A stretch of DNA of 64,000 nucleotides, taken from contig NZ_CP016948.1 of NCBI RefSeq assembly GCF_001642805.2, positions 2,480,001 to 2,544,000 on the forward strand, given 5' to 3'. A program made the position numbers and the translations under genes. How positions within the stretch are numbered: position 1 is the first letter of the stretch; every line of letters begins with the position of its first letter. This DNA comes from Serratia surfactantfaciens. GTDB taxonomy: Bacteria > Pseudomonadota > Gammaproteobacteria > Enterobacterales > Enterobacteriaceae. The notes under the pieces were generated by a model that did not search any database, had not been told where the DNA came from, and worked only from the letters and a program-made list of their open reading frames with translations. Positions 1 through 9,946 of this stretch are shown here, in pieces.

Positions 1-891
1 GTCATCGGTCAACGCCATGCGCTGGATCTGATCGCCCGCCGAGTGCGCACCTCACGGGCGCGGCTGGACGATCCGAACAAGCCGGTCGGGGTGTTTCTGC
101 TGGCCGGGCCGTCCGGCGTCGGCAAGACCGAAACCGCGCTGGCGCTGGCGGAAACCCTGTACGGCGGCGAGCAAAACGTCATCACCATCAACATGAGCGA
201 ATTCCAGGAGTCGCACACCGTTTCGACGCTGAAAGGTGCGCCGCCCGGCTATGTCGGCTATGGCGAAGGCGGCGTGCTGACCGAAGCGGTGCGCCGTCGC
301 CCTTACAGCGTGGTGCTGTTGGACGAAATAGAAAAGGCACACCCGGACGTGCATGAAATCTTCTTCCAGGTGTTCGACAAGGGCTGGATGGAGGACGGCG
401 AAGGCCGCCATATCGATTTCCGCAACACCATCATCATTCTAACCTCCAACGTCGGCACCGATCTGATCGCCGGGCTGTGCAGCGATCCGGAGCTGCTGCC
501 GGAACCGGAGGCGCTGAGCGGCGCGCTGCGACAGCCGCTGCTGTCGGTGTTCCCGGCCGCCTTGCTCGGTCGCCTGCTGGTGGTGCCGTATTACCCGCTG
601 ACCGACGCCACGCTAGGCAACATCGTGCGGCTGCAGTTGGGCCGTATTCAGCGCCGCCTGGCGGAGAATCACGACATCGTCTGCACCTTCGACGACGCGG
701 TCATCGAGCAGATCGTCAGCCGCTGTACCGAGGTGGAGTCCGGCGGCCGCATGGTCGACGCCATCCTGACCAACACCCTGCTGCCGCAGATCAGCCACAG
801 GCTGTTGACCGGCAGCGCCAACGACCAGCGCTATCGCCAGCTGCATATCGCGCTGCAGAACAACGAATTCATTTGTCAATTTCAGGCATAA
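1..891 (+). CDS. clpV: Type VI secretion AAA+ ATPase ClpV/TssH, C-terminal part
   Basis: This is the last 296 residues of a ClpB-family ATPase whose start lies before the window; the frame is open from base 1. The second AAA+ module is visible: Walker A GPSGVGKT near residue 36, the pore-loop region GAPPGYVGYGEGG, Walker B VVLLDEIEKAH, and the sensor-1 region IIILTSNVG. The segment after it fits the small C-terminal Clp domain. ClpV disassembles contracted TssB/TssC sheaths so that the type VI secretion machine can be recycled in the cytoplasm. The kinase and VgrG genes downstream on the same strand support the ClpV assignment over housekeeping ClpB. The general Clp identity is firm; the T6SS assignment rests partly on context. 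Confidence 0.93.
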   Translation, partial: VIGQRHALDLIARRVRTSRARLDDPNKPVGVFLLAGPSGVGKTETALALAETLYGGEQNVITINMSEFQESHTVSTLKGAPPGYVGYGEGGVLTEAVRRRPYSVVLLDEIEKAHPDVHEIFFQVFDKGWMEDGEGRHIDFRNTIIILTSNVGTDLIAGLCSDPELLPEPEALSGALRQPLLSVFPAALLGRLLVVPYYPLTDATLGNIVRLQLGRIQRRLAENHDIVCTFDDAVIEQIVSRCTEVESGGRMVDAILTNTLLPQISHRLLTGSANDQRYRQLHIALQNNEFICQFQA

Positions 892-897
892 CGCCGC

Positions 898-920
898 GGC
901 CGCCGAGACGGCGGCCCTTT
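898..920 (+). terminator. GC-rich hairpin between clpV and kinase gene
   Basis: GGCCGCC (898-904) pairs with GGCGGCC (910-916) across a 5-base loop, followed by CTTT. It lies in the 49-base gap between the two genes. The short T run suggests partial termination or transcript processing within the T6SS operon rather than a full stop. Confidence 0.5.
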
Positions 921-922
921 GA

Positions 923-2386
<1,464 letters not shown>

Positions 2387-2400
2387 TGCTGGATTTGAAG

Positions 2401-2423
2401 CCCGCCGCGGCGGGTTTCTCCCT
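2401..2423 (+). terminator. Terminator-like hairpin after kinase gene
   Basis: CCCGC (2401-2405) pairs with GCGGG (2410-2414), then TTTCTCCCT. It separates the kinase gene from vgrG, suggesting vgrG may also be transcribed on its own. Confidence 0.55.
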
Positions 2424-2467
2424 ATTTCATGAGACTGACGCATGCGTCAATCACAGAGGACGTTCTC

Positions 2468-4399
2468 ATGTTGGATCGCATTATTGCGCACACGCCACTG
2501 GGCCAGGAGCAACTGCTGTTCCGCTCGCTGGACGGTATCGAAGCGCTTTCCACTCCTTTCGACTTCTCTATTGAACTGCTGAGCACCGACGCGCGCCTCG
2601 ATCGCAAAGCGCTGCTCGGCCAACCGCTGACGCTGGAGATCCCAACCCAGGGCTTTCTCAGCGCTCCGCGCTACCTGAACGGCAAGATCACCGCCATCGC
2701 CGTCAGCAGCGAAGAGATCGGCGGCACGCGCTACGCGGTGTATAACCTGCACGTGCAACCGGATCTGTGGCCGATGACCAAGGACCGCAACTTCCGCATC
2801 TTCCAGGAACAGACGGTGCCGCAGATCGTCAAAACCCTGTTGGCGGAGCATAACGTGCAGCTGGAAGATCAGCTGACCGGCGACTATCGCCTGTGGGGCT
2901 ACTGCGTGCAGTACAACGAAAGCAGCTTCAACTTCATCAGCCGCCTGATGGAGCTGGAGGGCATCTATTACTATTTCAAGCACGAGATGGGCAAACACAC
3001 GCTGGTGCTCGGGGATGCGCCCCACCACCACCAGCCTTATCCCGGCTACGAGATGATCCCCTACCACCTGACGCCCTCCGGCGGCAGCACCAGAGAGGAA
3101 GGCATCAGCCAGTGGACGCTGTCCGATCGCGTCACGCCGGGCATCTACAGCCTGGACGACTACGATTTCCGCAAGCCGAACGCCTGGCTGTTCCAGGCGC
3201 GGCAGAACCCGGTATCGCCGACGCCGGGGCAGATCGACGTTTACGACTGGCCGGGCCGATACACCGAGCATCAGCAGGGCGAGTTCTACGCCCGCGTGCG
3301 CCAGGAAGCCTGGCAAGCCGAGCATCAGCAGATTCGGGGCACCGCCACCGCGTTGGGCATCGCCCCCGGCAGCACTTTCACGCTGTATAACGCCCCGCAC
3401 GCCGACGACAACCGCGAATATCTGACGCTGCAGACCAACTATCACCTGAAAGAGAACCGCTACGCCAGCGGCGACGATCAGAGCAGCGAACACCGTATCG
3501 ACTTCATCGTGCTGCCGGCAGACGTGCCCTGGCACCCGCCGCAGCAGGCCAGCTGGCCGAAAACCCACGGGCCGCAGACCGCCCGAGTCGTCGGCCCGGC
3601 CGGCGAATCGATCTGGACCGACAAATACGGCCGCATCAAGGTGAAGTTCCACTGGGACCGCTTCGGGCCGAAGGACGACGGCAGCTCCTGCTGGGTGCGC
3701 GTTTCCAGCGCCTGGGCCGGCCAGGGTTACGGCGGCGTGCAGATCCCGCGCGTCAACGACGAAGTGGTGGTGGACTTTATCAACGGCGATCCGGATCGGC
3801 CGATCGTCACCGGACGCGTCTATAACGAAGCCAGCATGCCGCCCTGGGCGCTGCCGGCCGCCGCTACCCAGATGGGCTTTATGAGCCGCACCAAGGACGG
3901 CACCGCCGATAACGCCAACGCCCTGCGCTTCGAAGACAAGGCCGGTGCCGAACAGGTGTGGATCCAGGCGGAACGCAACATGGACACCCAGGTCAAAAAC
4001 GACGAGAGCCACACCATCGCTAACGACCACACCCACCTGGTAGGCGGCAACCAGATCAATCGGGTGGTGCTCAACCAGGCCAGCGGGGTCAAAGGCGACG
4101 CCTCCACGCTGACCGGCAAGACCCGCAGCGACGCGGCGGTCAACGCCTTTACCCTCGGCTCAGGCGAATCGCTGCGGCTGGAATGCGGCGAAAGCGTGAT
4201 CGAGCTGCTGGCGAACGGCCAAATCAATATCACCGGCACCAGTTTCAATATCACGGTGAAAGAGGACGGGGAGATCAATACCGGCGGCCAGCTGGATCTT
4301 AACCAGCCCGGCGGCGCCGCGCGCACCGCCGCACCGGGCGGCGGCCATCAGGCGGCGATCCAGAGCGCCGTCGATCAGCTGTTCCCGGGAGGGAAATAG
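2468..4399 (+). CDS. vgrG: Type VI secretion tip protein VgrG/TssI
   Basis: A 643-residue VgrG, the gp27/gp5-like trimeric spike at the tip of the T6SS tube. The gp27-like part fills about residues 1-380. The OB-fold has the signature WTDKYGRIKVKFHWDR with SCWVRVSSAWAG and GDPDRPIVTGRVYN. The repetitive C-terminal needle follows (residues about 490-620). The protein stops soon after the needle, so it has no fused effector domain. The ATG at 2468 is preferred over an upstream in-frame start at 2429 because AGAGGA lies just upstream of it. The next gene is on the opposite strand, so no cargo or adaptor gene is linked downstream. Identification is firm. Confidence 0.95.
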   Translation: MLDRIIAHTPLGQEQLLFRSLDGIEALSTPFDFSIELLSTDARLDRKALLGQPLTLEIPTQGFLSAPRYLNGKITAIAVSSEEIGGTRYAVYNLHVQPDLWPMTKDRNFRIFQEQTVPQIVKTLLAEHNVQLEDQLTGDYRLWGYCVQYNESSFNFISRLMELEGIYYYFKHEMGKHTLVLGDAPHHHQPYPGYEMIPYHLTPSGGSTREEGISQWTLSDRVTPGIYSLDDYDFRKPNAWLFQARQNPVSPTPGQIDVYDWPGRYTEHQQGEFYARVRQEAWQAEHQQIRGTATALGIAPGSTFTLYNAPHADDNREYLTLQTNYHLKENRYASGDDQSSEHRIDFIVLPADVPWHPPQQASWPKTHGPQTARVVGPAGESIWTDKYGRIKVKFHWDRFGPKDDGSSCWVRVSSAWAGQGYGGVQIPRVNDEVVVDFINGDPDRPIVTGRVYNEASMPPWALPAAATQMGFMSRTKDGTADNANALRFEDKAGAEQVWIQAERNMDTQVKNDESHTIANDHTHLVGGNQINRVVLNQASGVKGDASTLTGKTRSDAAVNAFTLGSGESLRLECGESVIELLANGQINITGTSFNITVKEDGEINTGGQLDLNQPGGAARTAAPGGGHQAAIQSAVDQLFPGGK

Positions 4400-4427
4400 A
4401 CCTAAGAATAGAATCGTTCCGAACGGC

Positions 4428-4457
4428 ACGCAAAACGCACCTAAGGGCGTTTTGCGT
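4428..4457. terminator. Bidirectional terminator between vgrG and the gyrI-like gene
   Basis: ACGCAAAACGC (4428-4438) and GCGTTTTGCGT (4447-4457) form a perfect 11-bp stem with an 8-base loop, between two convergent genes. Confidence 0.7.
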
Positions 4458-4471
4458 AGCTCACGCCTTCC

Positions 4472-4939
4472 TCACCACTTCTTCACCGTCTGGTAAATCT
4501 CGAGGTCGAAATAGCCGTCGGCCTCGCAGTCGTTGAGATAGTGTTCATAGCTCGCCCCCTCAACCGGCTGATGGCCGCTGGCCGGCAGCAGCTTCTGATA
4601 GAACTCGCCCCACACCCGCTCGAAGTCGCCATCGCTGATGCGTACGCGGTAGACCGCGTACTGCCCGGCGGGCAGCGTCTGTACCGCAACGCCCTCGCTA
4701 CCCGCCGGCAGCGCGAAATCGTCCGCCACGGTCATCACCACGTCGGCGCGCAGCTTTTCCGGCGCCACTTCCGCCGGGTCGTCCCAATACAACACCAGCC
4801 ATTTGCCGAACGGCACGCCGTGGTGCCGCCGCCAATCCAGCAGTTGCTGCGAGCCCTGCGGGATGGTCTGGGGATACGGCCCCACTACCCTCACCCCCAC
4901 CACTTTTTCCGCCGCTTTATCGATAATCCTCACGCTCAT
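4472..4939 (-). CDS. GyrI/SbmC-like small-molecule binding protein
   Basis: A 155-residue protein made almost entirely of one GyrI-like domain. Typical features are the opening VRIIDKAAEKVVGVRVVGPY, the central LPAGQYAVYRV strand and the C-terminal YEHYLND...DLEIYQTVKK. In E. coli SbmC/GyrI shields DNA gyrase from toxins such as microcin B17; many relatives bind other small molecules instead. The protein lacks the AraC-type DNA-binding domain found in larger relatives. The start at 4939 has a strong GGGGGAAGGG upstream. It is convergent with vgrG and lies just downstream of kynA, but no functional link is evident. Fold is confident; gyrase protection is only a possibility. Confidence 0.8.
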   Translation of the reverse strand: MSVRIIDKAAEKVVGVRVVGPYPQTIPQGSQQLLDWRRHHGVPFGKWLVLYWDDPAEVAPEKLRADVVMTVADDFALPAGSEGVAVQTLPAGQYAVYRVRISDGDFERVWGEFYQKLLPASGHQPVEGASYEHYLNDCEADGYFDLEIYQTVKKW

Positions 4940-4961
4940 CGCCCTTCCCCCTCACAATGTC

Positions 4962-5804
4962 TCAGGCACCGATTTCGGTACGCACGTCCAGCAACTCGGG
5001 GAAAAAGGTCAGATCCAACGCCTTTTTCAGGAAGCTGACGCCGCTGGAGCCGCCGGTGCCCGACTTAAAGCCGATGATCCGCTCCACCGTTTTCATATGG
5101 CGGAAACGCCACAGATGGAAACTCTCTTCGATATCCACCAGCTTCTCCGCCATTTCATAGGCTTCCCAGTAAGTTTGCGGGTTGTCGTAGATCACTTTAA
5201 ACGCCGGCAGCAGATCCGGGTTGCGCTGGTAGGGCTGCGTCCAGTCGCGCTCGAGACACTCCTGCGGGATCGGCAAGCCGTGGCGCGCCAGGTACAGCAA
5301 GTATTCGTCGTACAGGCTCGGCGCTTCGAGGATCGCCTTCAGCGCGGCGTGCTTTTCCGCGTCGTTGCTGAACACCGCCAGCATGGCGGCGTTCTTGTTG
5401 CCGAGCAGGAATTCGATCGACCGGTACTGGTGCGACTGGAAGCCCGACGAACTGCCCAGCACGTCGCGAAACTCGACGTATTCCGACGGCGTCAGCGTTT
5501 CCAGCACCGCCCACTGTTCGAACAGCAGCCGCTGGATCTGTTTGACGCGCGCGAGGATTTTGAAACAGTGGCTGAGTTTGTCCTGCTGCACCAGCCGCAG
5601 CGCCGCCTGCAGCTCGTGCAGCATCAGCTTCATCCACAGTTCGGAGGTTTGATGCTGTATCACGAACAGCATTTCGTCATGATGCGGCGGGTTGGAGAGC
5701 GGGTGCTGGCAGTCCAGCAGTTGGTCCAGGCACAGGTAGTCGCCATAGCTCATGCGTTTGGAAAAATCGGTGACAATCGCGCTTTCTAATTCCCGTTTGT
5801 TCAT
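4962..5804 (-). CDS. kynA: Tryptophan 2,3-dioxygenase
   Basis: A 280-residue haem enzyme that opens the indole ring of L-tryptophan to N-formylkynurenine, the first step of the kynurenine route. Diagnostic stretches are [30 protein letters not shown] (with the active-site His), [13 protein letters not shown] and the C-terminal [18 protein letters not shown] followed by the GTGGSSG loop. The proximal haem His lies in RHMKTV. Length matches the bacterial family. Translation can be read further upstream in frame, but GGAG lies a normal distance before 5804 and the family N-terminus begins there. No kynurenine formamidase or kynureninase gene is adjacent, so the rest of the pathway must be elsewhere. 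Identification is firm. Confidence 0.95.
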   Translation of the reverse strand: MNKRELESAIVTDFSKRMSYGDYLCLDQLLDCQHPLSNPPHHDEMLFVIQHQTSELWMKLMLHELQAALRLVQQDKLSHCFKILARVKQIQRLLFEQWAVLETLTPSEYVEFRDVLGSSSGFQSHQYRSIEFLLGNKNAAMLAVFSNDAEKHAALKAILEAPSLYDEYLLYLARHGLPIPQECLERDWTQPYQRNPDLLPAFKVIYDNPQTYWEAYEMAEKLVDIEESFHLWRFRHMKTVERIIGFKSGTGGSSGVSFLKKALDLTFFPELLDVRTEIGA

Positions 5805-5911
5805 CTGTGATCTCCGTTGCGCCCAGCGCCCCATCGGCCTGGAACGTGCCGCAAAGAGAAAACAATAGTACAGAACCCGCCGCCCGGAAGGGCGATAAAC
5901 GAGAGATGCTT

Positions 5912-5975
5912 CGCAGATCTCACTCATCTGCGTTAACACAGTGCCCCCACCCCCGTTGTTGTTTAGTAAACAACA
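5912..5975. promoter_or_regulatory. Two inverted repeats in the kynA/lacI-type divergent promoter region
   Basis: The 296-base gap between kynA and the divergent LacI-type gene holds two dyads. CGCAGAT (5912-5918) and ATCTGCG (5926-5932) form a perfect 7-bp pair. A 19-bp near-continuous palindrome, TGTTGTTTA-G-TAAACAACA, spans 5957-5975. Either could be an operator for kynA or for the regulator gene. The binding protein is unknown. Confidence 0.5.
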
Positions 5976-6100
5976 CGGCTGCCGCCTGACGACTCTCACA
6001 AATGCGCGATCCCATGCACGCGGCGCCCCGGTTGCAGCTTGCCTGCGGCCGGCTTCCCTTATAGATTGCAGGCTAACGGCAGGCAGCAAGGTAGCGGCAA

Positions 6101-7138
6101 ATGGCAAATATTCGTGATGTGGCGCGGTTGGCCGGCGTGTCCATCAGCAGCGTGTCGAACCTGCTGAATAATCGCAGTCACCAGATGAGCGCGCAGACCC
6201 GTGAGCGCATCGAACGAGCGATGGCGACCCTGGGCTACCGGCCGGCTCAATCGGCGACGGCACCCACGCCGCAGGCGAAAATCATCGGCCTGCTGCTGCC
6301 GTCGATCGTTAACCCGAGCTTTTCGGCGCTGGCGCATGCGGTCGACGGCGCGGCGCGGGCTCACCGTTACCGGGTCTTGCTCGGCAACGCCTACCGCCAG
6401 GAGCAGGAGGAGGCCGCGTTTATCGACGATATGTTCCTGCATGGCGTGCGCGGCATCATCGTGGCGGCGAGCGACATTCGCCAGACCCATTTTGTTCGGG
6501 CCGCCGAGCGAGGCATGAAGATTGTCACCTACGACAGCCCCTTTGCCGAGCAGATGGCCACCGATAGCCGGCTGTTCGACAGCGTGTCGATGGACAATAT
6601 CGCCGCCGGGCGCCTGGCCGCGCAGCACCTGCTCGAACGCGGCTGCCGGCACATCGTGTTCGCCACCGAAGCGACGCTGACCGTGGGGCGCAGCCACAAG
6701 ATCGACGGTTTTCTGAGCGCCCTGGGGCACAGCCTGAGCGAACGCCAACGGGTGATCGAAGGCAAGGCCACCAGCGCCTACGGCGACACGGAAATGTTCG
6801 AATTGGGGCTGACGCTGGCGCCGCGCGTTCTCGCGTTGGCGCCACGCCCGGACGGCATCGTGGCGATTAACGATGCGTTGGGCATCGGGCTGATGGTGGG
6901 CCTGCGCGCCACCGGCGTCCAGGTGCCCGCAGACATCTCGGTGATCGGCATCGACAATATCGCGCTGGCCGGCCTGGCCGAACCGGGGCTGACGTCCGTC
7001 CGGCCGCCGCTGGCGGAGATGGCGCAGCTGATGGTCGAACGCCTGATCGGCCGCATCAACAATGATTCGCAACCGCCCGGCGAGTTTCTCTTCCCGCCGA
7101 CGGTCATCAGCCGGCGCTCCGTCAAAACCGCCGGTTAA
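6101..7138 (+). CDS. LacI-family transcriptional regulator
   Basis: A 345-residue regulator. The N-terminal helix-turn-helix is classical: [24 protein letters not shown], with the hinge [11 protein letters not shown]. The periplasmic-binding-protein-like sensor domain follows ([50 protein letters not shown]). LacI members usually repress sugar genes and release DNA when a sugar binds. The gene stands about 190 bases upstream of an MFS-SDR-RbsD gene set on the same strand, which it probably controls. The ligand cannot be read from the sequence. AAGGTAG precedes the start. Confidence 0.93.
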   Translation: MANIRDVARLAGVSISSVSNLLNNRSHQMSAQTRERIERAMATLGYRPAQSATAPTPQAKIIGLLLPSIVNPSFSALAHAVDGAARAHRYRVLLGNAYRQEQEEAAFIDDMFLHGVRGIIVAASDIRQTHFVRAAERGMKIVTYDSPFAEQMATDSRLFDSVSMDNIAAGRLAAQHLLERGCRHIVFATEATLTVGRSHKIDGFLSALGHSLSERQRVIEGKATSAYGDTEMFELGLTLAPRVLALAPRPDGIVAINDALGIGLMVGLRATGVQVPADISVIGIDNIALAGLAEPGLTSVRPPLAEMAQLMVERLIGRINNDSQPPGEFLFPPTVISRRSVKTAG

Positions 7139-7332
7139 TACGGTAAAAACGGCTTACCCTGACGATGCGCAGCCGGCATCGTCCGGATCGGCGCAGCCAA
7201 AATCAGAGAAATAGAATCGTCGCAATAAATAAACGGCGCGACGCTTTATGCACGCAACGTCGTTATTCAGCACTCCGCTCATGACTTTGGGCCGGGCCGC
7301 TATTATTCCGATTAACCACATGGGGAAAAACC

Positions 7333-8643
7333 ATGATGAAAAAAACAATGCCAAAGGATATTGAACGCAGCGCCATCAGGAAATTGACGCTGCATATTGT
7401 CCCCCTCATGATCTTGTTGTATTTCCTGGCCTTTCTCGACCGCAACAATATGGCCTACGCCGCCAAAGCGTTGGAAGATAATCTGGGATTGACCGCCTCG
7501 GCCTTCGGCTTCGCCTCCGGAATTTTCTTTATCGGCTATTTTCTGTTTGAAATACCCAGCAACGCCGGCACCATAAAATTCGGCCCGCGCATCTGGTTCG
7601 CCAGAATATTAATTTCCTGGGGCATCTTCGCGACCCTGCTCGGTTTTGTGCGCACGCCGATGGAGCTGTATATTTGCCGTTTTATGCTGGGCGTGTGCGA
7701 AGCCGGTTTCTTTCCCTCGGTGGTGTATTACTTCACGGTGTTCTTCCCGGAAAAGTACCGCACTAAAATTCTCGGCATGTTCATCATCGTCCAGCCGCTG
7801 TCCAACGCCGTCGGCTCGCCGATTTCCGGCTTTATTCTCAATATTCAGCACGATTGGTTCGGGTTCGCCCCCTGGCAACTGCTGTTCATTCTCGAAGGGC
7901 TGCCGCCGATCGTCATCGGCCTGCTGATTCCGTTCCTGATCAAGAATTCGCCCAAAGACGTCGGCTATCTGAACGTAGAGGAAAAAGCCTGGCTGATGAG
8001 CAACGCCGGCCGTTCCAAATCCGGCTCCAAAATCACGCTGGGCGACTTCCTGAAAGGAATTAAAAACAAAAAATACCTGCTCTACGCGCTGCTCAACTTC
8101 GGCATGGTGTGCGGCATTTATGGCTTCGGCACCTGGCTGCCGTCCATCATCGGCGCCATTTCCGGCGGCGATATCTTCCGCGTCAGCCTGCTGGCGCTCA
8201 TTCCCTACGGCCTGGCCGCGCTGCTGGTCTATCCGTGGAGCCTGTGGGCCAGCAAAACCAAAAAACTCGGCGTATTCGCCGGCCTCAGCATGGTGATCGC
8301 CGCCATCGGCCTGATGGGCGCGGTGACATTTTTTAAATACGACCCGTTCGTCGCGCTGTCGTTCCTGTGCATCGCCGCCATCGGCATCTACACCGCCGTG
8401 CCGCCGTTTTTATCCATGCCCGCCAACATTTCCACCGGCGCGGCGGCGGCGGCCGGGCTGGCGGTGGTCAGCTGCATCGGCAATATCGGCGGCTTCGTCG
8501 CCCCCTATGCGGTGGGCGTGCTGAACGATCTGACCGGCAGCAGCGCGCCGGGGCTGTTTTTCCTGGCCTCGTGCCTGCTGGCGACCGGTTTGACCTGCAT
8601 TTTCTACTGCGCCAAACAGCGTGAAGGCGTCATCAATTCTTAA
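7333..8643 (+). CDS. MFS transporter, anion:cation symporter family
   Basis: A 436-residue major-facilitator protein with about 12 membrane spans. The first span and loop LYFLAFLDRNNMAYAAKAL is typical of the ACS (phthalate/tartrate/glucarate permease) family, as are FLFEIPSN and the GVCEAGFFPSVVYYFTVFFP segment. Members take up organic acids or sugar acids with protons. It begins a likely operon with the dehydrogenase 21 bases downstream and the RbsD-like gene. A second ATG three bases downstream is an equally possible start; GGGGAA lies upstream. Substrate unknown; the neighbours suggest a sugar or sugar acid. Confidence 0.9.
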   Translation: MMKKTMPKDIERSAIRKLTLHIVPLMILLYFLAFLDRNNMAYAAKALEDNLGLTASAFGFASGIFFIGYFLFEIPSNAGTIKFGPRIWFARILISWGIFATLLGFVRTPMELYICRFMLGVCEAGFFPSVVYYFTVFFPEKYRTKILGMFIIVQPLSNAVGSPISGFILNIQHDWFGFAPWQLLFILEGLPPIVIGLLIPFLIKNSPKDVGYLNVEEKAWLMSNAGRSKSGSKITLGDFLKGIKNKKYLLYALLNFGMVCGIYGFGTWLPSIIGAISGGDIFRVSLLALIPYGLAALLVYPWSLWASKTKKLGVFAGLSMVIAAIGLMGAVTFFKYDPFVALSFLCIAAIGIYTAVPPFLSMPANISTGAAAAAGLAVVSCIGNIGGFVAPYAVGVLNDLTGSSAPGLFFLASCLLATGLTCIFYCAKQREGVINS

Positions 8644-8664
8644 CGAACCAATAAGGAGTCAATC

Positions 8665-9429
8665 ATGGGCGATCTTACGGGCAAAAAGGTCTTTATCACC
8701 GGGGCGGAACAGGGCATCGGCCGCGCCACCGCGGAACGGCTTATCAAGGCCGGTTGCGACATCTATTTTCATTACCACAGCGACGAAAGCGGCCCCAAGG
8801 CGCTGGTGGCGCTGGCCCATTCTCTCGGGCAAAAGGCCGCTTACGGCTATGCCGATCTCATCGACACCGACGAAACGCGGCGCTGCGTCTCGGCCGGCGC
8901 AGAATTTCTCGGCGGCATCGATATTCTGATCAATAACGTCGGCGGCATCGTCGGGCGCAAATGGCTGGGCGAGATCGACCGCGCCTTTTGGCAAACCGTG
9001 ATCGACGTGAACATGACCACCATGCTGAACGTGACCCAGAGCGCGCTGCCGCATCTGAAAGCGGCGCCTGACGGCGCCAGCATCGTCAACCTGGCCTCGC
9101 TGGCCGGCCGCACCGGCGGGCACTCGGGCTCGCTGGCCTATTCCGCCACCAAAGGTGCGGTGCTCACCTGGACGCGCTCGCTGGCGGCGGAGCTGGGCGA
9201 GTACGGCATCCGGGTGAATGCGGTGGCGCCCGGCCTGATCCTCGGCACCCGTTTCCACAATCGCCACACCACCCAGGCATCGGCGGAGGAAACCGTTCGC
9301 GCCATCCCGCTGGGCCGCGCAGGCACGCCGGACGACGTAGCGCGCGCCATCGCCTTTCTGGCGGCGGAGTTCGACGGCTTCATCTCCGGCGCCACCCTCG
9401 ACATCAACGGCGGCATCTACCGCATGTAA
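8665..9429 (+). CDS. Short-chain dehydrogenase/reductase, probably sugar or polyol oxidising
   Basis: A 254-residue classical SDR. The NAD(P) motif is TGAEQGIG near residue 13, NNVGG follows around residue 92, the catalytic Ser is in NLASLAG, and the YxxxK pair is in YSATKGAV. The C-terminus DINGGIYRM is FabG-like. The start has AAGGAG at good spacing. It sits between an MFS transporter and an RbsD/FucU-type mutarotase under a LacI regulator, so oxidation of a free sugar such as a 6-deoxyhexose is a reasonable guess. FabG-type fatty-acid reduction is unlikely in this context. The fold is certain, the substrate is not. Confidence 0.88.
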   Translation: MGDLTGKKVFITGAEQGIGRATAERLIKAGCDIYFHYHSDESGPKALVALAHSLGQKAAYGYADLIDTDETRRCVSAGAEFLGGIDILINNVGGIVGRKWLGEIDRAFWQTVIDVNMTTMLNVTQSALPHLKAAPDGASIVNLASLAGRTGGHSGSLAYSATKGAVLTWTRSLAAELGEYGIRVNAVAPGLILGTRFHNRHTTQASAEETVRAIPLGRAGTPDDVARAIAFLAAEFDGFISGATLDINGGIYRM

Positions 9430-9438
9430 TTCAGCTGC

Positions 9439-9458
9439 GGGCGGCGCGGCTGCCGCCC
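9439..9458 (+). terminator. GC-rich intercistronic hairpin
   Basis: GGGCGGC (9439-9445) pairs with GCCGCCC (9452-9458) in the 48-base gap between the SDR and RbsD-like genes. There is no T run, so attenuation or mRNA stabilisation is more likely than termination. Confidence 0.4.
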
Positions 9459-9477
9459 CCTATTCAGGTATCGCTTT

Positions 9478-9894
9478 ATGATCAAATCCGCCATCACCCA
9501 CCCGCCGCTGCTCGCCGCGCTGGCGCAATGCGGGCATAAAACCCAGGTGCTGATCGCCGACGGCAACTACGCCTGCGTGACCCACGCGCCGAAAGACGCC
9601 ACCGTGGTCTATCTTAACCTGGCGCCCGGCACCCTCACCGCCCCACCGATCCTGGAAAAACTGCTGGCCTGCATCAACGTGGAAAGCGCTGCGCTGATGG
9701 CCTGCCCGCCGGACTTCACCAACACCATCGAAGCCGAATACCGGCAGCTGCTACCGGCTCATTGCCCGGTCGAACACCTGCCGCGCGAGGCGTTTTACGC
9801 CGCGGTCAAATCGGATCGAACGCTGCTGGTGATCGCCTCCGGCGAACAGCGCCGCTTCGCCAATCTGCTGCTGACAGTGGCGCCGGTGGTGTGA
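9478..9894 (+). CDS. RbsD/FucU-family sugar mutarotase
   Basis: A 138-residue protein of the RbsD/FucU fold, which interconverts sugar anomers or ring forms after uptake. The family pattern is clear: a His in the CGHKTQVLIADGNY segment (GH near residue 20, as in FucU's MGHGDEI), and the C-terminal REAFYAAVKS...VIASGEQRRFANLLL, which parallels FucU's FAFYERAQ...VITGERAKYGNILL. It resembles FucU more than RbsD at the C-terminus. As the last gene of the MFS-SDR set it would supply the anomer used by the dehydrogenase. The first 16 codons reappear in degenerate form at 21123. Confidence 0.85.
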   Translation: MIKSAITHPPLLAALAQCGHKTQVLIADGNYACVTHAPKDATVVYLNLAPGTLTAPPILEKLLACINVESAALMACPPDFTNTIEAEYRQLLPAHCPVEHLPREAFYAAVKSDRTLLVIASGEQRRFANLLLTVAPVV

Positions 9895-9924
9895 AAGAGG
9901 TAGAGGGTGTGAGGGGTAAAATGA

Positions 9925-9939
9925 AGGGGCCAGCCCCCT
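9925..9939. terminator. Short hairpin between convergent genes
   Basis: AGGGG (9925-9929) pairs with CCCCT (9935-9939). Read on the minus strand it is followed by TCATTTTA, so it may end the bacteriocin transcript. The convergent gap is only 52 bases. Confidence 0.45.
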
Positions 9940-9946
9940 CATGCCG

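Noticed and set aside
2447..4036. 529-codon frame antisense to vgrG
   Set aside because: Low-complexity composition of a complementary-strand shadow; vgrG itself is unambiguous.
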